Shown: piece after piece, positions 6,384 to 13,678 of the stretch | Position numbering within the stretch: position 1 is the stretch's first letter | How the letters are laid out: each line of letters begins with the position of its first letter | From: Alphaproteobacteria bacterium UBA6187 | GTDB lineage: Bacteria; Pseudomonadota; Alphaproteobacteria; Rickettsiales; UBA6187 | DNA length: 14,922 nucleotides | Assembly (NCBI GenBank): GCA_002422795.1 | Contig: DITJ01000050.1 | Coordinates: 1 to 14,922 of the forward strand | Reading direction: 5' to 3' | Position numbers and translations under genes: made by a program | Notes under the pieces: generated by a model | Told to the model about the DNA's origin: nothing | Seen by the model: the letters and a program-made list of their open reading frames with translations, nothing else | Databases searched by the model: none

Positions 6384-6401
6384 CCTATAGGGGGGGATAG
6401 G
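6384..6401. promoter_or_regulatory. G-tract operator for the CsoR/RcnR-type repressor, between divergent operons
   Basis: CCTAT (6384-6388), A, seven G (6390-6396), ATAGG (6397-6401): a 5-bp inverted repeat flanking a G tract. RcnR operators have the form TACT-G6-N-AGTA, and other DUF156 regulators use similar G/C tracts with flanking AT inverted repeats, so this matches the gene beside it. It lies exactly between the two divergent operons and is the only such site seen in the window. Single-copy placement between both arms implies that both are repressed together. Confidence 0.8.
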
Positions 6402-6411
6402 TGTTTGTCAA
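6384..6411 (-). promoter_or_regulatory. Candidate sigma-70 promoter of the minus-strand metal operon
   Basis: Read on the minus strand: consensus -35 TTGACA (6411-6406), 16-base spacer, -10 TATAGG (6389-6384). The G tract of the operator lies within the spacer, so a bound repressor would block polymerase. The 8-bp palindrome CCTATAGG (6384-6391) also supplies TATAGG on the plus strand, where a weaker -35 (TTGCAT, 6365-6370) is 15 bases away. The two divergent promoters could therefore overlap. The minus-strand promoter is the better match. Confidence 0.55.
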
Positions 6412-6427
6412 CGAGGAAGATTTAAGC

Positions 6428-7069
6428 ATGGATAAATGTTGCGAGACAGTTAAAAAGCCAGATGAATGCTGCGATGTTAAAGACGGCAAGCATGGCTGGG
6501 ACTGTCGTTATCGCCAGATATTATGGGTGATATTACTCATCAATGCTGGAATGTTCTTTGTGGAACTTGGTTCCGGGATTTATTCAGGCTCACAATCATT
6601 GCTGGCGGATGCTATAGATTTTTTTGGTGATGCTGCAAATTATGGTATTTCATTATATGTGCTCAACAAGTCCGTGAATTGGCGTGCTGGTGCATCAATG
6701 TTAAAAGGCGGAACAATGGGGTTATTTGGTCTGTGGCTTATAGGAAGCATAATTTATAAGGCAATATTTGCAGAAGTTCCAAAGGCTGAAGTGATGGGTG
6801 TGGTTGGTTTTGTCGCATTATTAGCTAATGTCATATGTGCAGCACTACTTTACAAATACCGCAATGGCGATAGTAACCGTGAATCCGTGTGGATTTGTAG
6901 TCGTAATGATGCCATTGGAAATATTGCGGTGATGCTGGCTGCTGCCGGAGTATTTGCCAGTGGTACAAAATGGCCTGATTTACTGGTAGCAAGTATTATG
7001 GCTAGCCTTGCCCTTCACGGAGCTTTGCGTATAATTAAAAAAGCTAGGACTGAGTTAACAGTTAGTTAA
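6428..7069 (+). CDS. Short cation diffusion facilitator-type transporter
   Basis: Inner-membrane cation efflux protein of 213 residues, expected to export divalent metal by proton exchange. Start at 6428 is preferred: GAGGAA lies 9 bases upstream, while the upstream in-frame GTG (6401) falls in the operator. The N-terminus is Cys/His-rich (MDKCCETVKKPDECCDVKDGKHGWDC: five Cys and one His in 26 residues). Six helices follow. Helix 2 carries D64-x3-D68 (ADAIDFFGDA). Helix 5 carries C157-x3-D161 (CSRNDAIGN) where classical CDF proteins have His-x3-Asp. The protein ends soon after helix 6, so the C-terminal cytoplasmic domain of typical CDFs is absent. These features match a CDF subgroup common beside RND metal pumps. 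First gene of the efflux arm; metal unproven. Confidence 0.88.
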   Translation: MDKCCETVKKPDECCDVKDGKHGWDCRYRQILWVILLINAGMFFVELGSGIYSGSQSLLADAIDFFGDAANYGISLYVLNKSVNWRAGASMLKGGTMGLFGLWLIGSIIYKAIFAEVPKAEVMGVVGFVALLANVICAALLYKYRNGDSNRESVWICSRNDAIGNIAVMLAAAGVFASGTKWPDLLVASIMASLALHGALRIIKKARTELTVS

Positions 7070-7078
7070 TAACTCAGT
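7049..7078 (+). other. Hairpin over the CDF gene stop codon
   Basis: Perfect 9-bp inverted repeat ACTGAGTTA (7049-7057) and TAACTCAGT (7070-7078) with a 12-base loop. The stop codon of the transporter (7067-7069) lies at the end of the loop. No T tract follows, so it is not a standard intrinsic terminator. It may slow 3' degradation or mark a processing point between the transporter and the next gene. Confidence 0.5.
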
Positions 7079-7119
7079 GGTAGACTTTGACTAGAAAATA
7101 TTGTAGAAATTTGAGTGTT

Positions 7120-7434
7120 ATGAAAAAATTGCCTGTATTTTTAGTTGTTATGACGTTGATTGCCGGAAGCTTATTCTCGGCGATGCACGCTCATGCCGCT
7201 GGCTTTTCTGATGGTGGCGTTCAAATAGTTAAATGCTTGGACGATAATGGCAATGGCGATGATTCTGCAAAATCAACTTCATGCCATCAGTGTTGCCATT
7301 CAAGTTCACACATCACATTGAACCAGCAATCAGGAAATACTTACCTTCCTGTTTCAAAAAAGCATTTTTTCTCACGTGGTGAATCTTATTTATCACAATT
7401 AAACTCCCCTCCTTTTCAGCCTCCTCGAGCTTAA
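7120..7434 (+). CDS. Small secreted Cys/His-rich protein
   Basis: Predicted periplasmic protein of 104 residues. The start at 7120 gives a normal signal peptide (MKKLPVFLVVMTLIAGSLFSAMHAHA, cleavage near residue 26); a weak TGAG precedes the ATG, and a TTG at 7087 would add 11 unlikely residues. The mature part has an isolated Cys (about 39), an acidic stretch DDNGNGDDS, then the cluster TSCHQCCHSSSH (three Cys and three His in 12 residues), a likely metal-binding site. The C-terminus ends SPPFQPPRA; similar Pro-Pro-Arg-Ala endings occur in small proteins encoded ahead of TolC genes in metal-efflux operons. I recognise no named domain with certainty; it is DUF2946-like in size and layout. A periplasmic metal-buffer role is inferred from the Cys/His cluster and neighbours. 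Confidence 0.7.
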   Translation: MKKLPVFLVVMTLIAGSLFSAMHAHAAGFSDGGVQIVKCLDDNGNGDDSAKSTSCHQCCHSSSHITLNQQSGNTYLPVSKKHFFSRGESYLSQLNSPPFQPPRA

Positions 7435-7468
7435 TTTCTGACGTGGGCTAGTCCTGCGTGTAGGTAAA

Positions 7469-7502
7469 GGTGCGTCTTGCGCCTCCATACGGCTATCCGT
7501 AT
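7469..7502 (+). other. Twin hairpins in the 102-bp gap inside the efflux operon
   Basis: Hairpin 1: GGTGC-GTCTT-GCGCC (7469-7483, 5-bp stem with one G-T pair). Hairpin 2: ATACGG-CTAT-CCGTAT (7487-7502, perfect 6-bp stem, 4-base loop), followed by TTAAAATTAT. The T-poor tail is unlike a strong terminator. This is the longest non-coding gap in the efflux arm (7435-7536). An attenuator, processing site or metal-dependent leader element are options; none is proven. Confidence 0.5.
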
Positions 7503-7536
7503 TTAAAATTATCCAACAGAAATTAAGGAAATAACA

Positions 7537-7776
7537 ATGAAAACTTTATCACTATTAATCGCTTTATTTGGCCTATCAGCTTGTTTTGCAACTAATAACA
7601 ATGCTTCCGAAGATGGCGTCAAACATATGAAACAATATTCGTCTATTGAGCAACTAAGATGTCCAAAATCACGTTACCATTCCGTTGGAAAGCGTCTTGA
7701 ATGCAAGCATGAAGTTCGAGCAGAGCTAAACGCTAAATTAGAAGAAAAAGAGGCAAAAGAAAATGAAACAAATTAA
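7537..7776 (+). CDS. Small lipoprotein preceding the TolC-like gene
   Basis: Protein of 79 residues with a lipoprotein signal: MKTLSLLIALFGLSAC, lipobox LSAC with lipidated C16. The mature part is hydrophilic, with two further Cys (C42 in EQLRCPKSRYHS and C55 in KRLECKHEVR) and a Glu/Lys-rich C-terminal helix. AAGGAA gives a good RBS. Its 3' end overlaps the TolC-like gene by 14 bases, so translation is coupled. I do not recognise a named family. The spacing of its two Cys recalls the two small lipoproteins at the end of the operon (13339-13939), though similarity is weak. It may be an accessory of the tripartite pump or a periplasmic metal binder; both are guesses from position. Confidence 0.75.
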   Translation: MKTLSLLIALFGLSACFATNNNASEDGVKHMKQYSSIEQLRCPKSRYHSVGKRLECKHEVRAELNAKLEEKEAKENETN

Positions 7777-9058
7777 ATTACGTATAGTGTTATTGGCAGG
7801 AGCAGTTTGCATATCGCAAGCTGCCCCAGCTTTGGCAGTAGAGCCACATTCGGCTAAAGATCATACTACATATGAGTCTGCTCCGCTTATGAAGCTGGAA
7901 GATGCTATAACAAAAGCAATAGAGGCATCACCACGGCTGCAATCTTCTAAAGCAGGGTTTGATGCGGCAAAAGGAGCAGAGAGGCAAGCTGGATATTGGC
8001 CTAACCCTGAACTTGAATTTGAAGCCGAAAATGTTTCCGGTGATGGTCAATATAGTGGAACTAATTCTGCTGAGTACACTTATGGACTAAGTCAGAAAAT
8101 AGAAATTGGCGGTAAGCGTTCATCAAGAAAGAATGCCGCAAAAGCAGTGAGTGAAGCTGCGAAAGTTTCTTTTATGGCGGAACGGATGAATCTGGAGCGT
8201 GACGTGCATATCGCTTATGCCAATGTACTCGCTGAAGAGGAAGCCTTGGAACTTGCTATTGAGCAGGAAAAACTAGCTAAAGAGGTTCTGCAAACCGTAT
8301 CAAAACGTGTGGAAGCTGCTCGTGAACCTGAAATACAAAAAAGCAAGGCAGAAGTTGCTTACGCTACCAGTGTTATTTCTCGTGAACAGGAAGAACGCCA
8401 GCTAAAAGTATCAAAAAAGAATCTGGCGCAATTATTGGGAGAAAGCAGTTTAAGTTCATCGTTGGATCATTCCCATTTCTTTGAGCTTGATGCCCCTTTA
8501 GCCATAGAGACGTATCAGGAAAAATTACGCAATGCTCCTGAAGTTCTAATTGCATCACACCTTGAGCACGAAAAGGAATCTATGCTTTCATTTGAAAAAG
8601 CGCAGAATATACCGGATCCACGTTTGAATGTAGGCGTAAGAGATTTTCGAGAAAACGGCAGTCAGGCGTTTTTATTTGGGGTATCTTTTCCTATTCCGGT
8701 AATGAATCTTAATCAGGGTAATATTGCTAAAGCAAGTGCAGAACTTAGTCGGGCTAGAAGTGATAGTCGCCAGATGGAATTAACATTAGAGCAAAGCCTG
8801 ATGGAAAATTGGCAACACTGGCAAACTTCTTATTCAGAAGCAAAAAGTTTGAAAAACAAAATTTTACCGGCCGCAGACAAAGCATTCAAATTGGCCTGGG
8901 CTGGTTATGAGAAAGGAAAGTTTCCTTATCTTGAAGTTCTTGATGCTCAAAGGACACTATTTAATGCCAGAGCGCAATATCATAATTCTTTAAAGAACTA
9001 TCACTCTTCACGTGCCAATGTTGAGCGTTTAACGGCCATAGAAAACAAAGAGGAATAA
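7763..9058 (+). CDS. TolC-family outer-membrane channel of the metal efflux system (CzcC-like)
   Basis: Outer-membrane factor of 431 residues forming the exit duct of the tripartite pump with the next two proteins. A signal peptide ends in APALA (cleavage near residue 25), with no lipobox. Two OEP repeats are visible. The first opens LEDAITKAIEASPRLQSSKAGFDAAKGAERQAGYWPNPELEFEAEN and contains the YGLSQKIEIGGKRSSRK strand-helix element characteristic of CzcC/CusC-type proteins. The second includes PDPRLNVGVRDF and FGVSFPIPVMNLNQGNIAKASAELSRA. The tail YEKGKFPYLEVLDAQRTLFNARAQYHNSLKNYHSSRANVERL is the standard TolC-fold terminal helix pair. Length is typical. The start lies within the upstream lipoprotein gene, after an AGAGG about 9 bases upstream. 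Adaptor gene follows after 3 bases. Confidence 0.93.
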   Translation: MKQIKLRIVLLAGAVCISQAAPALAVEPHSAKDHTTYESAPLMKLEDAITKAIEASPRLQSSKAGFDAAKGAERQAGYWPNPELEFEAENVSGDGQYSGTNSAEYTYGLSQKIEIGGKRSSRKNAAKAVSEAAKVSFMAERMNLERDVHIAYANVLAEEEALELAIEQEKLAKEVLQTVSKRVEAAREPEIQKSKAEVAYATSVISREQEERQLKVSKKNLAQLLGESSLSSSLDHSHFFELDAPLAIETYQEKLRNAPEVLIASHLEHEKESMLSFEKAQNIPDPRLNVGVRDFRENGSQAFLFGVSFPIPVMNLNQGNIAKASAELSRARSDSRQMELTLEQSLMENWQHWQTSYSEAKSLKNKILPAADKAFKLAWAGYEKGKFPYLEVLDAQRTLFNARAQYHNSLKNYHSSRANVERLTAIENKEE

Positions 9059-9061
9059 AAA

Positions 9062-10123
9062 ATGAAACGATATATTTTTATAATTATACTATTTTTAATA
9101 GTTGGAGGCACATGGTTTGTGTCTAACAGCCCTCCTGTTTCTAATGCAATCGCTGCAGGTGAGCACGCAGAAGATTCGGACGGTCATGAAGAAAGTAATC
9201 ATGATGAGGGTGAGAAAGAGCATGGTGGTCATGGCAAGGAACATGGCGGACATGCAGACGAGCACGAAGATGAAGGCGGCCATGGAGGTCATGACGAGCA
9301 TGAGGAAGAAGGTAAAACAGAAATCTCTCCTGACGCGGCAGAAAAAGCCGGAATAGTTATTTCCAAGGCTTCTTCCGGAACAATTAGTGAGGTTGTTTCT
9401 CTTACGGGACGTATTGGACTTAATCGTGATAGCACAGCAGAAATACGCGCCCGTTTTCCGGGTATTGTTAAAAGTGTAAATGTAAAGCTTGGGCAAAAAA
9501 TAAGTAAGGGCGATGTCTTAGCAACAGTAGAAAGTAATGAGAGTTTGAAAACTTATTCTATAACATCACCAACAAGCGGTGTGGTTCTTAAGAAGAATAC
9601 AAATGTTGGTAATGTAGCTGGAGAAAACCCTCTATTTACTATCGCCAATCTTTCTAATGTGTGGGCAGAATTTCACGTTTTTCCACGTGACCTTGATAAG
9701 GTTAAGGAAAGTCAGATGGTGCGTGTACATACCCTTGAGGATGGCCGAGAAAGCGAATCTCCAATCACCTTATTACTGCCGACAGCGGACGCTCTTAGCC
9801 AAACGGTTATAGCTGTTGTTACCATTGAAAATAATGATGGAAAATGGCGACCTGGCATGACGGTAGAAGGCGATGTGCATGTTTCACGTCAGGAGGTTTC
9901 TATTGCTGTATTAGAGGAGGCTATCCAGCGCATGGAAGATGAAACCGTATTATTTGTGAAAGTAAATAATGATTATGAAATGCGACCTGTAAAACTTGGC
10001 AAAAGCGATGGCAAGAATGTTGAGATTATTGAGGGCTTAAAGGCTGGAGAATCTTACGTTAGCAAGGGAAGTTTTATCGTCAAAGCTGATATAGGCAAAG
10101 CCGCCGCCAAACATGAACATTAG
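9062..10123 (+). CDS. RND efflux periplasmic adaptor with His-rich N-terminal segment (CzcB-like)
   Basis: Membrane-fusion protein of 353 residues linking the RND pump to the outer-membrane channel. An N-terminal anchor (about 4-21) is followed by a low-complexity segment with eleven His between residues 35 and 80 (repeats of HGGH and GHDEHEEE), well suited to bind divalent cations. The barrel-sandwich domain follows: ARFPGIVKSVNVKLGQKISKGDVLATVES (about 133-160) and SPTSGVVLKKNTNVGNVAGENPLFTIANLSNVWAEFHVFP (about 171-208). Then come the beta-barrel and membrane-proximal domains (WRPGMTVEGDVHV, RPVKLGKSDGKNVEIIEGLKAGESYVSKGSFIVKAD). The C-terminus is KHEH. The RBS is GAGGAA. The His segment sits where CzcB-type adaptors carry extra metal-binding regions. 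Family certain; substrate inferred from the pump. Confidence 0.93.
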   Translation: MKRYIFIIILFLIVGGTWFVSNSPPVSNAIAAGEHAEDSDGHEESNHDEGEKEHGGHGKEHGGHADEHEDEGGHGGHDEHEEEGKTEISPDAAEKAGIVISKASSGTISEVVSLTGRIGLNRDSTAEIRARFPGIVKSVNVKLGQKISKGDVLATVESNESLKTYSITSPTSGVVLKKNTNVGNVAGENPLFTIANLSNVWAEFHVFPRDLDKVKESQMVRVHTLEDGRESESPITLLLPTADALSQTVIAVVTIENNDGKWRPGMTVEGDVHVSRQEVSIAVLEEAIQRMEDETVLFVKVNNDYEMRPVKLGKSDGKNVEIIEGLKAGESYVSKGSFIVKADIGKAAAKHEH

Positions 10124-10133
10124 GAGACGATAA

Positions 10134-13100
10134 ATGTTAGAACAAATTATTCATTTTTCTATCCGACACCGCTGGGTTGTTATGTTCGTGGTGATTGGAT
10201 TTATGGCACTTGGTATTTATAATTTTAGTAAGTTGCCTATTGATGCGGTGCCTGATATTACCAACGTGCAAGTGCAGATCAATACCGAAGCTCCCGGCTA
10301 TTCGCCTTTAGAGTCCGAACAGCGGGTAACTTTCCCGATTGAAACGGTGTTAGCGGGAATCCCAAAACTTGATTATACACGCTCGCTTTCCCGCTATGGA
10401 TTGTCGCAAGTAACGGTGGTTTTTGAAGATGGTACGGATATTTACTTTGCACGACAGCTTCTAAATGAACGTCTATCGCAAATAAAAAGCGAACTACCAG
10501 AAGGTTTAGAGCCTGTAATGGGGCCAATATCTACAGGTCTTGGTGAAATATTCACTTATGTTGTCGAGCTAAAAGAAGGAGCTAAAAAAGAAGATGGCTC
10601 TGAATATACTCCAATGGATTTACTAACCATGCAGGAGTGGGTAATTCTGCCGCAACTTCGCAATTTGAAAGGAGTTGTGGAAGTTAACTCTATAGGTGGA
10701 TATGAAAAACAATTCCACGTTATGCCTTACCCAGGAAGGATACTAGCTTACGACCTAACTATTCACAGCATTGTTGAAGCATTAGAAAAAAACAACGCTA
10801 ATATTGGTGCTGGTTATATTGAAAAAAATGGTGAGCAATATCTGATTCGTATTCCGGGGCAGGTAAAAGATATAGAGGATATTAAAAATATCATTGTAGC
10901 AAAGCGTGATGAGCTTACTATTCGCATTGGTGATGTTGCAGACGTTAAGCTGGGTTCGCCGCTTCGCACAGGAGCAGCAACGCAAAATGGTAAAGAAGTG
11001 GTGCTGGGAACGGCTATGATGCTTATGGGCGAAAATAGTCGTGACGTTTCAAGAAGGGTTGCCAAAAAGCTCGAAGAGGTAAATCAAAGTCTGCCGGAAG
11101 GAATTGTCGCAAGAGCGGTTTATGATCGTACATCACTGGTAGATCGCACCATTGCAACTGTATCTAAAAGCCTGCTTGAAGGTGCATTACTTGTAATAGT
11201 GGTTCTATTCCTACTTTTAGGCAATATCAGAGCCGCACTTATCACAGCAGCAGTTATACCTATTTCAATGCTTATGACTATTACAGGTATGGTAGAGCGT
11301 GGTGTTTCAGGTAATCTAATGAGCCTTGGTGCGTTGGATTTTGGTCTTATTGTAGATGGCGCAGTTATCATCATTGAAAACTGCATCCGCCGATTTGGTA
11401 TGGAGCAGCACAAATTAGGCCGAATCATGAATCAAGAAGAAAGGTTTAAGCTAACGGCAGAAGCTACCGCAGAAGTGATAAGCCCAAGCCTATTTGGTGT
11501 TATTATTATAACCGTGGTGTATCTGCCTATTTTCTCACTCACCGGCATTGAAGGTAAAATGTTCCATCCGATGGCATTTACCGTTGTTACAGCGTTACTA
11601 TCGGCTCTTGTATTGTCATTGGCATTTGTGCCATCGGCAGTGGCATTATTTGTCACCGGCAAGGTAGAGGAAAAGGAAAACATTGCCATCCATAAAGCAA
11701 AGCAATGGTATAAGCCTATGCTGCTTTGGAGTCTTGACCGTCCTAAACATATTATAGGTGGGGCAACGATCCTTGTGGTTCTAAGTTTACTTATGGCCTC
11801 AAGACTCGGCACTGAATTTATCCCAAGTTTGGATGAAGGTGATATTGCCTTACATGCAATGCGTATTCCAGGAACCAGCCTTACCAAATCAGTGGAAATG
11901 CAAATATTGGTAGAGGAACGTGTAAAACAATTTACTGAGGTGAAAGAAGTCTTTAGTAAAATAGGTACGCCGGAGGTCGCAACCGACCCTATGCCGCCTA
12001 ACGTTGCCGATACCTTCGTAATGCTTAAACCGCGAGACGAATGGCCTGATCCGGATAAAACTAAAATAGAGTTAATCCGTGAGATGGAAGAAGCTTTGGA
12101 AAAAATTCCTGGTAACAACTATGAATTTACTCAGCCAATCGAGATGCGCTTTAACGAGCTTATTTCTGGTGTTCGAAGTGACTTAGCCGTAAAAGTTTAT
12201 GGTGATGATTTGGATCAGCTTCTTAAATCAGCGCAAGAAATTTCAAAAGTTCTACAAGCTGTAGATGGTGCTGCTGATGTAAAAGTTGAGCAAGTAAGTG
12301 GTCTTCCTGTCTTGAGTATTTTACCTGATAGACTTGCCCTTGACCGCTTTGGACTTAATATAGCTGATGTTCAGGAAATTGTTGAAACTGCTATTGGTGG
12401 CAGAAAAGCAGGACAGGTGTTTGAAGGTGACAGGCGCTTTGATCTGGTAGTGCGGTTGCCTGAACATTTGCGAACTGATATACGCACATTAGAGCATCTG
12501 CCTATTCCACTTCCTCAATCTGAGCAAGAAGGAGTAGATACACGGCCTGATTACGTGCCACTTAAGGAGGTTGCAAGGTTAGAAATTGCTTATGGCCCTA
12601 ATCAGATAAGCCGTGAAAATGGTAAACGTCGAGTGGTGGTAACTGCTAACGTGCGTGGGCGTGATTTGGGTAGTTTTGTTGAGGATGTACAAGTCGCCGT
12701 GAAAGAAAAGGTAAAACTTCCGGCCGGATATTGGACTGCTTACGGCGGTACATTTGAACAGCTTATATCGGCTCGTGCTAGGTTAATGATTGTTGTGCCA
12801 GTCGCCTTACTGCTTATTATCGGCTTGCTGTTCATGGCCTTTGGTTCAGGTCGTGCGGCATTGTTGATATTTAGCGGCGTACCACTGGCTTTAACTGGCG
12901 GTGTTGCAGCCCTATGGCTTCGAGACATACCTTTATCAATATCGGCAGGAGTTGGCTTTATCGCCCTTTCAGGTGTAGCTGTGCTGAACGGTGTAGTTAT
13001 GGTGTCTTTTATCAAAAGCTTACGAAACCAAGGAATGCTCTTAGATGAAGCAATCATTGAAGGAGCATTAACAAGGCTAAGACCAATCCTGATGACAGCA

Positions 13101-13310
13101 TTAGTTGCCAGCCTCGGCTTTGTTCCTATGGCTCTAAACACAGGTGCAGGAGCAGAAGTGCAAAGGCCACTGGCAACAGTAGTAATCGGCGGGATTATTT
13201 CTTCCACCGTTCTTACGCTACTAGTGTTACCTGCTCTTTATAGGCTGTTTCACAAGAATGGTAAAAAAAAGAAGAGCGATAACTCTAAAAATCAAAGTGC
13301 TAAAAATTAA
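10134..13310 (+). CDS. Heavy-metal efflux RND pump (CzcA-like)
   Basis: Proton-driven inner-membrane transporter of 1058 residues, full length for the HME-RND family, with 12 helices and two large periplasmic loops. The N-terminus shows PIDAVPDITNVQVQINTEAPGYSPLESEQRVTFPIE. Helix 4 reads DFGLIVDGAVIIIEN, placing D402, D408 and E415 at the same numbers as the proton-relay residues of Cupriavidus CzcA. CusA-type Cu(I)/Ag(I) pumps instead have an A-x-G-x2-VDAA pattern here, so Zn/Co/Cd/Ni-type divalent export is favoured. The second half repeats the fold (VPVALLLIIGLLFMAFGS, GVPLALTGGVAAL, SGVAVLNGVVMVSFIKSL, RPILMTALVASLGFVPMAL). The Lys-rich tail (KNGKKKKSDNSKN) is cytoplasmic. RBS AGGAGA precedes the ATG. 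Last large gene of the operon. Confidence 0.95.
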   Translation: MLEQIIHFSIRHRWVVMFVVIGFMALGIYNFSKLPIDAVPDITNVQVQINTEAPGYSPLESEQRVTFPIETVLAGIPKLDYTRSLSRYGLSQVTVVFEDGTDIYFARQLLNERLSQIKSELPEGLEPVMGPISTGLGEIFTYVVELKEGAKKEDGSEYTPMDLLTMQEWVILPQLRNLKGVVEVNSIGGYEKQFHVMPYPGRILAYDLTIHSIVEALEKNNANIGAGYIEKNGEQYLIRIPGQVKDIEDIKNIIVAKRDELTIRIGDVADVKLGSPLRTGAATQNGKEVVLGTAMMLMGENSRDVSRRVAKKLEEVNQSLPEGIVARAVYDRTSLVDRTIATVSKSLLEGALLVIVVLFLLLGNIRAALITAAVIPISMLMTITGMVERGVSGNLMSLGALDFGLIVDGAVIIIENCIRRFGMEQHKLGRIMNQEERFKLTAEATAEVISPSLFGVIIITVVYLPIFSLTGIEGKMFHPMAFTVVTALLSALVLSLAFVPSAVALFVTGKVEEKENIAIHKAKQWYKPMLLWSLDRPKHIIGGATILVVLSLLMASRLGTEFIPSLDEGDIALHAMRIPGTSLTKSVEMQILVEERVKQFTEVKEVFSKIGTPEVATDPMPPNVADTFVMLKPRDEWPDPDKTKIELIREMEEALEKIPGNNYEFTQPIEMRFNELISGVRSDLAVKVYGDDLDQLLKSAQEISKVLQAVDGAADVKVEQVSGLPVLSILPDRLALDRFGLNIADVQEIVETAIGGRKAGQVFEGDRRFDLVVRLPEHLRTDIRTLEHLPIPLPQSEQEGVDTRPDYVPLKEVARLEIAYGPNQISRENGKRRVVVTANVRGRDLGSFVEDVQVAVKEKVKLPAGYWTAYGGTFEQLISARARLMIVVPVALLLIIGLLFMAFGSGRAALLIFSGVPLALTGGVAALWLRDIPLSISAGVGFIALSGVAVLNGVVMVSFIKSLRNQGMLLDEAIIEGALTRLRPILMTALVASLGFVPMALNTGAGAEVQRPLATVVIGGIISSTVLTLLVLPALYRLFHKNGKKKKSDNSKNQSAKN

Positions 13311-13338
13311 CCATTTAACAATATTAGGAGTAACCATT

Positions 13339-13635
13339 ATGAAAAAAATTATAACAATATTAGCCTTGGCACTAACTGTTAGTGCTTGTGCAGCTAACAC
13401 ACCTAAACTTACCCTCGATCAACAATTACAGGACAAGTCTGTGGAGGAGCGAAAAGAAGTTTTACGGTTGGCTTGTCTGAATGAAGCGGAATGGAGTTCC
13501 AAAAAAGATATGAAAAAACATCGCCTACATCGCCACCGTTTTAATCAATATTTAAATACAACAGAAGAAACCAGGCGTTTAAAGGCATTATGCCGAGAGA
13601 TGTCAGATAACTACAGCAATACAGAAAATAAGTAA
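13339..13635 (+). CDS. Small lipoprotein A of the tandem pair after the RND pump
   Basis: Protein of 98 residues. The start at 13339 has a strong RBS (TAGGAG) and produces a lipoprotein signal MKKIITILALALTVSAC with lipobox VSAC (C17); an open frame further upstream from 13258 is only a leader extension overlapping czcA-like sequence. The mature chain is hydrophilic: LDQQLQDKSVEERKEVLRLACLNEAEW, then a basic His/Arg-rich stretch KKHRLHRHRFNQYL, then LKALCREMSDNYS. The two internal Cys could form a disulfide or bind metal. It resembles the next lipoprotein (13679-13939) in L-x-Q-x-L-x2-KS-x2-ER and in the final C-x2-M. It follows the pump gene by 28 bases in the same orientation. No named family recognised. 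Confidence 0.75.
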   Translation: MKKIITILALALTVSACAANTPKLTLDQQLQDKSVEERKEVLRLACLNEAEWSSKKDMKKHRLHRHRFNQYLNTTEETRRLKALCREMSDNYSNTENK

Positions 13636-13678
13636 ATTTAACTTCGAAGCTAAAGAAATCTAATTTAGGAGCATACAA

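Noticed and set aside
6401..6427. GTG start at 6401 for the CDF transporter
   Set aside because: It falls on the operator's last base; the ATG at 6428 has GAGGAA upstream and gives the expected Cys-rich N-terminus.
7435..7536. Known metal riboswitch such as the NiCo class
   Set aside because: Two simple hairpins are present, but I could not match the multi-helix junction expected for NiCo; reported only as hairpins.
11432..12118. Minus-strand open frame of 228 codons inside the RND pump gene
   Set aside because: Low-complexity Ser/Thr-rich shadow of a strongly conserved gene; no RBS or homology.
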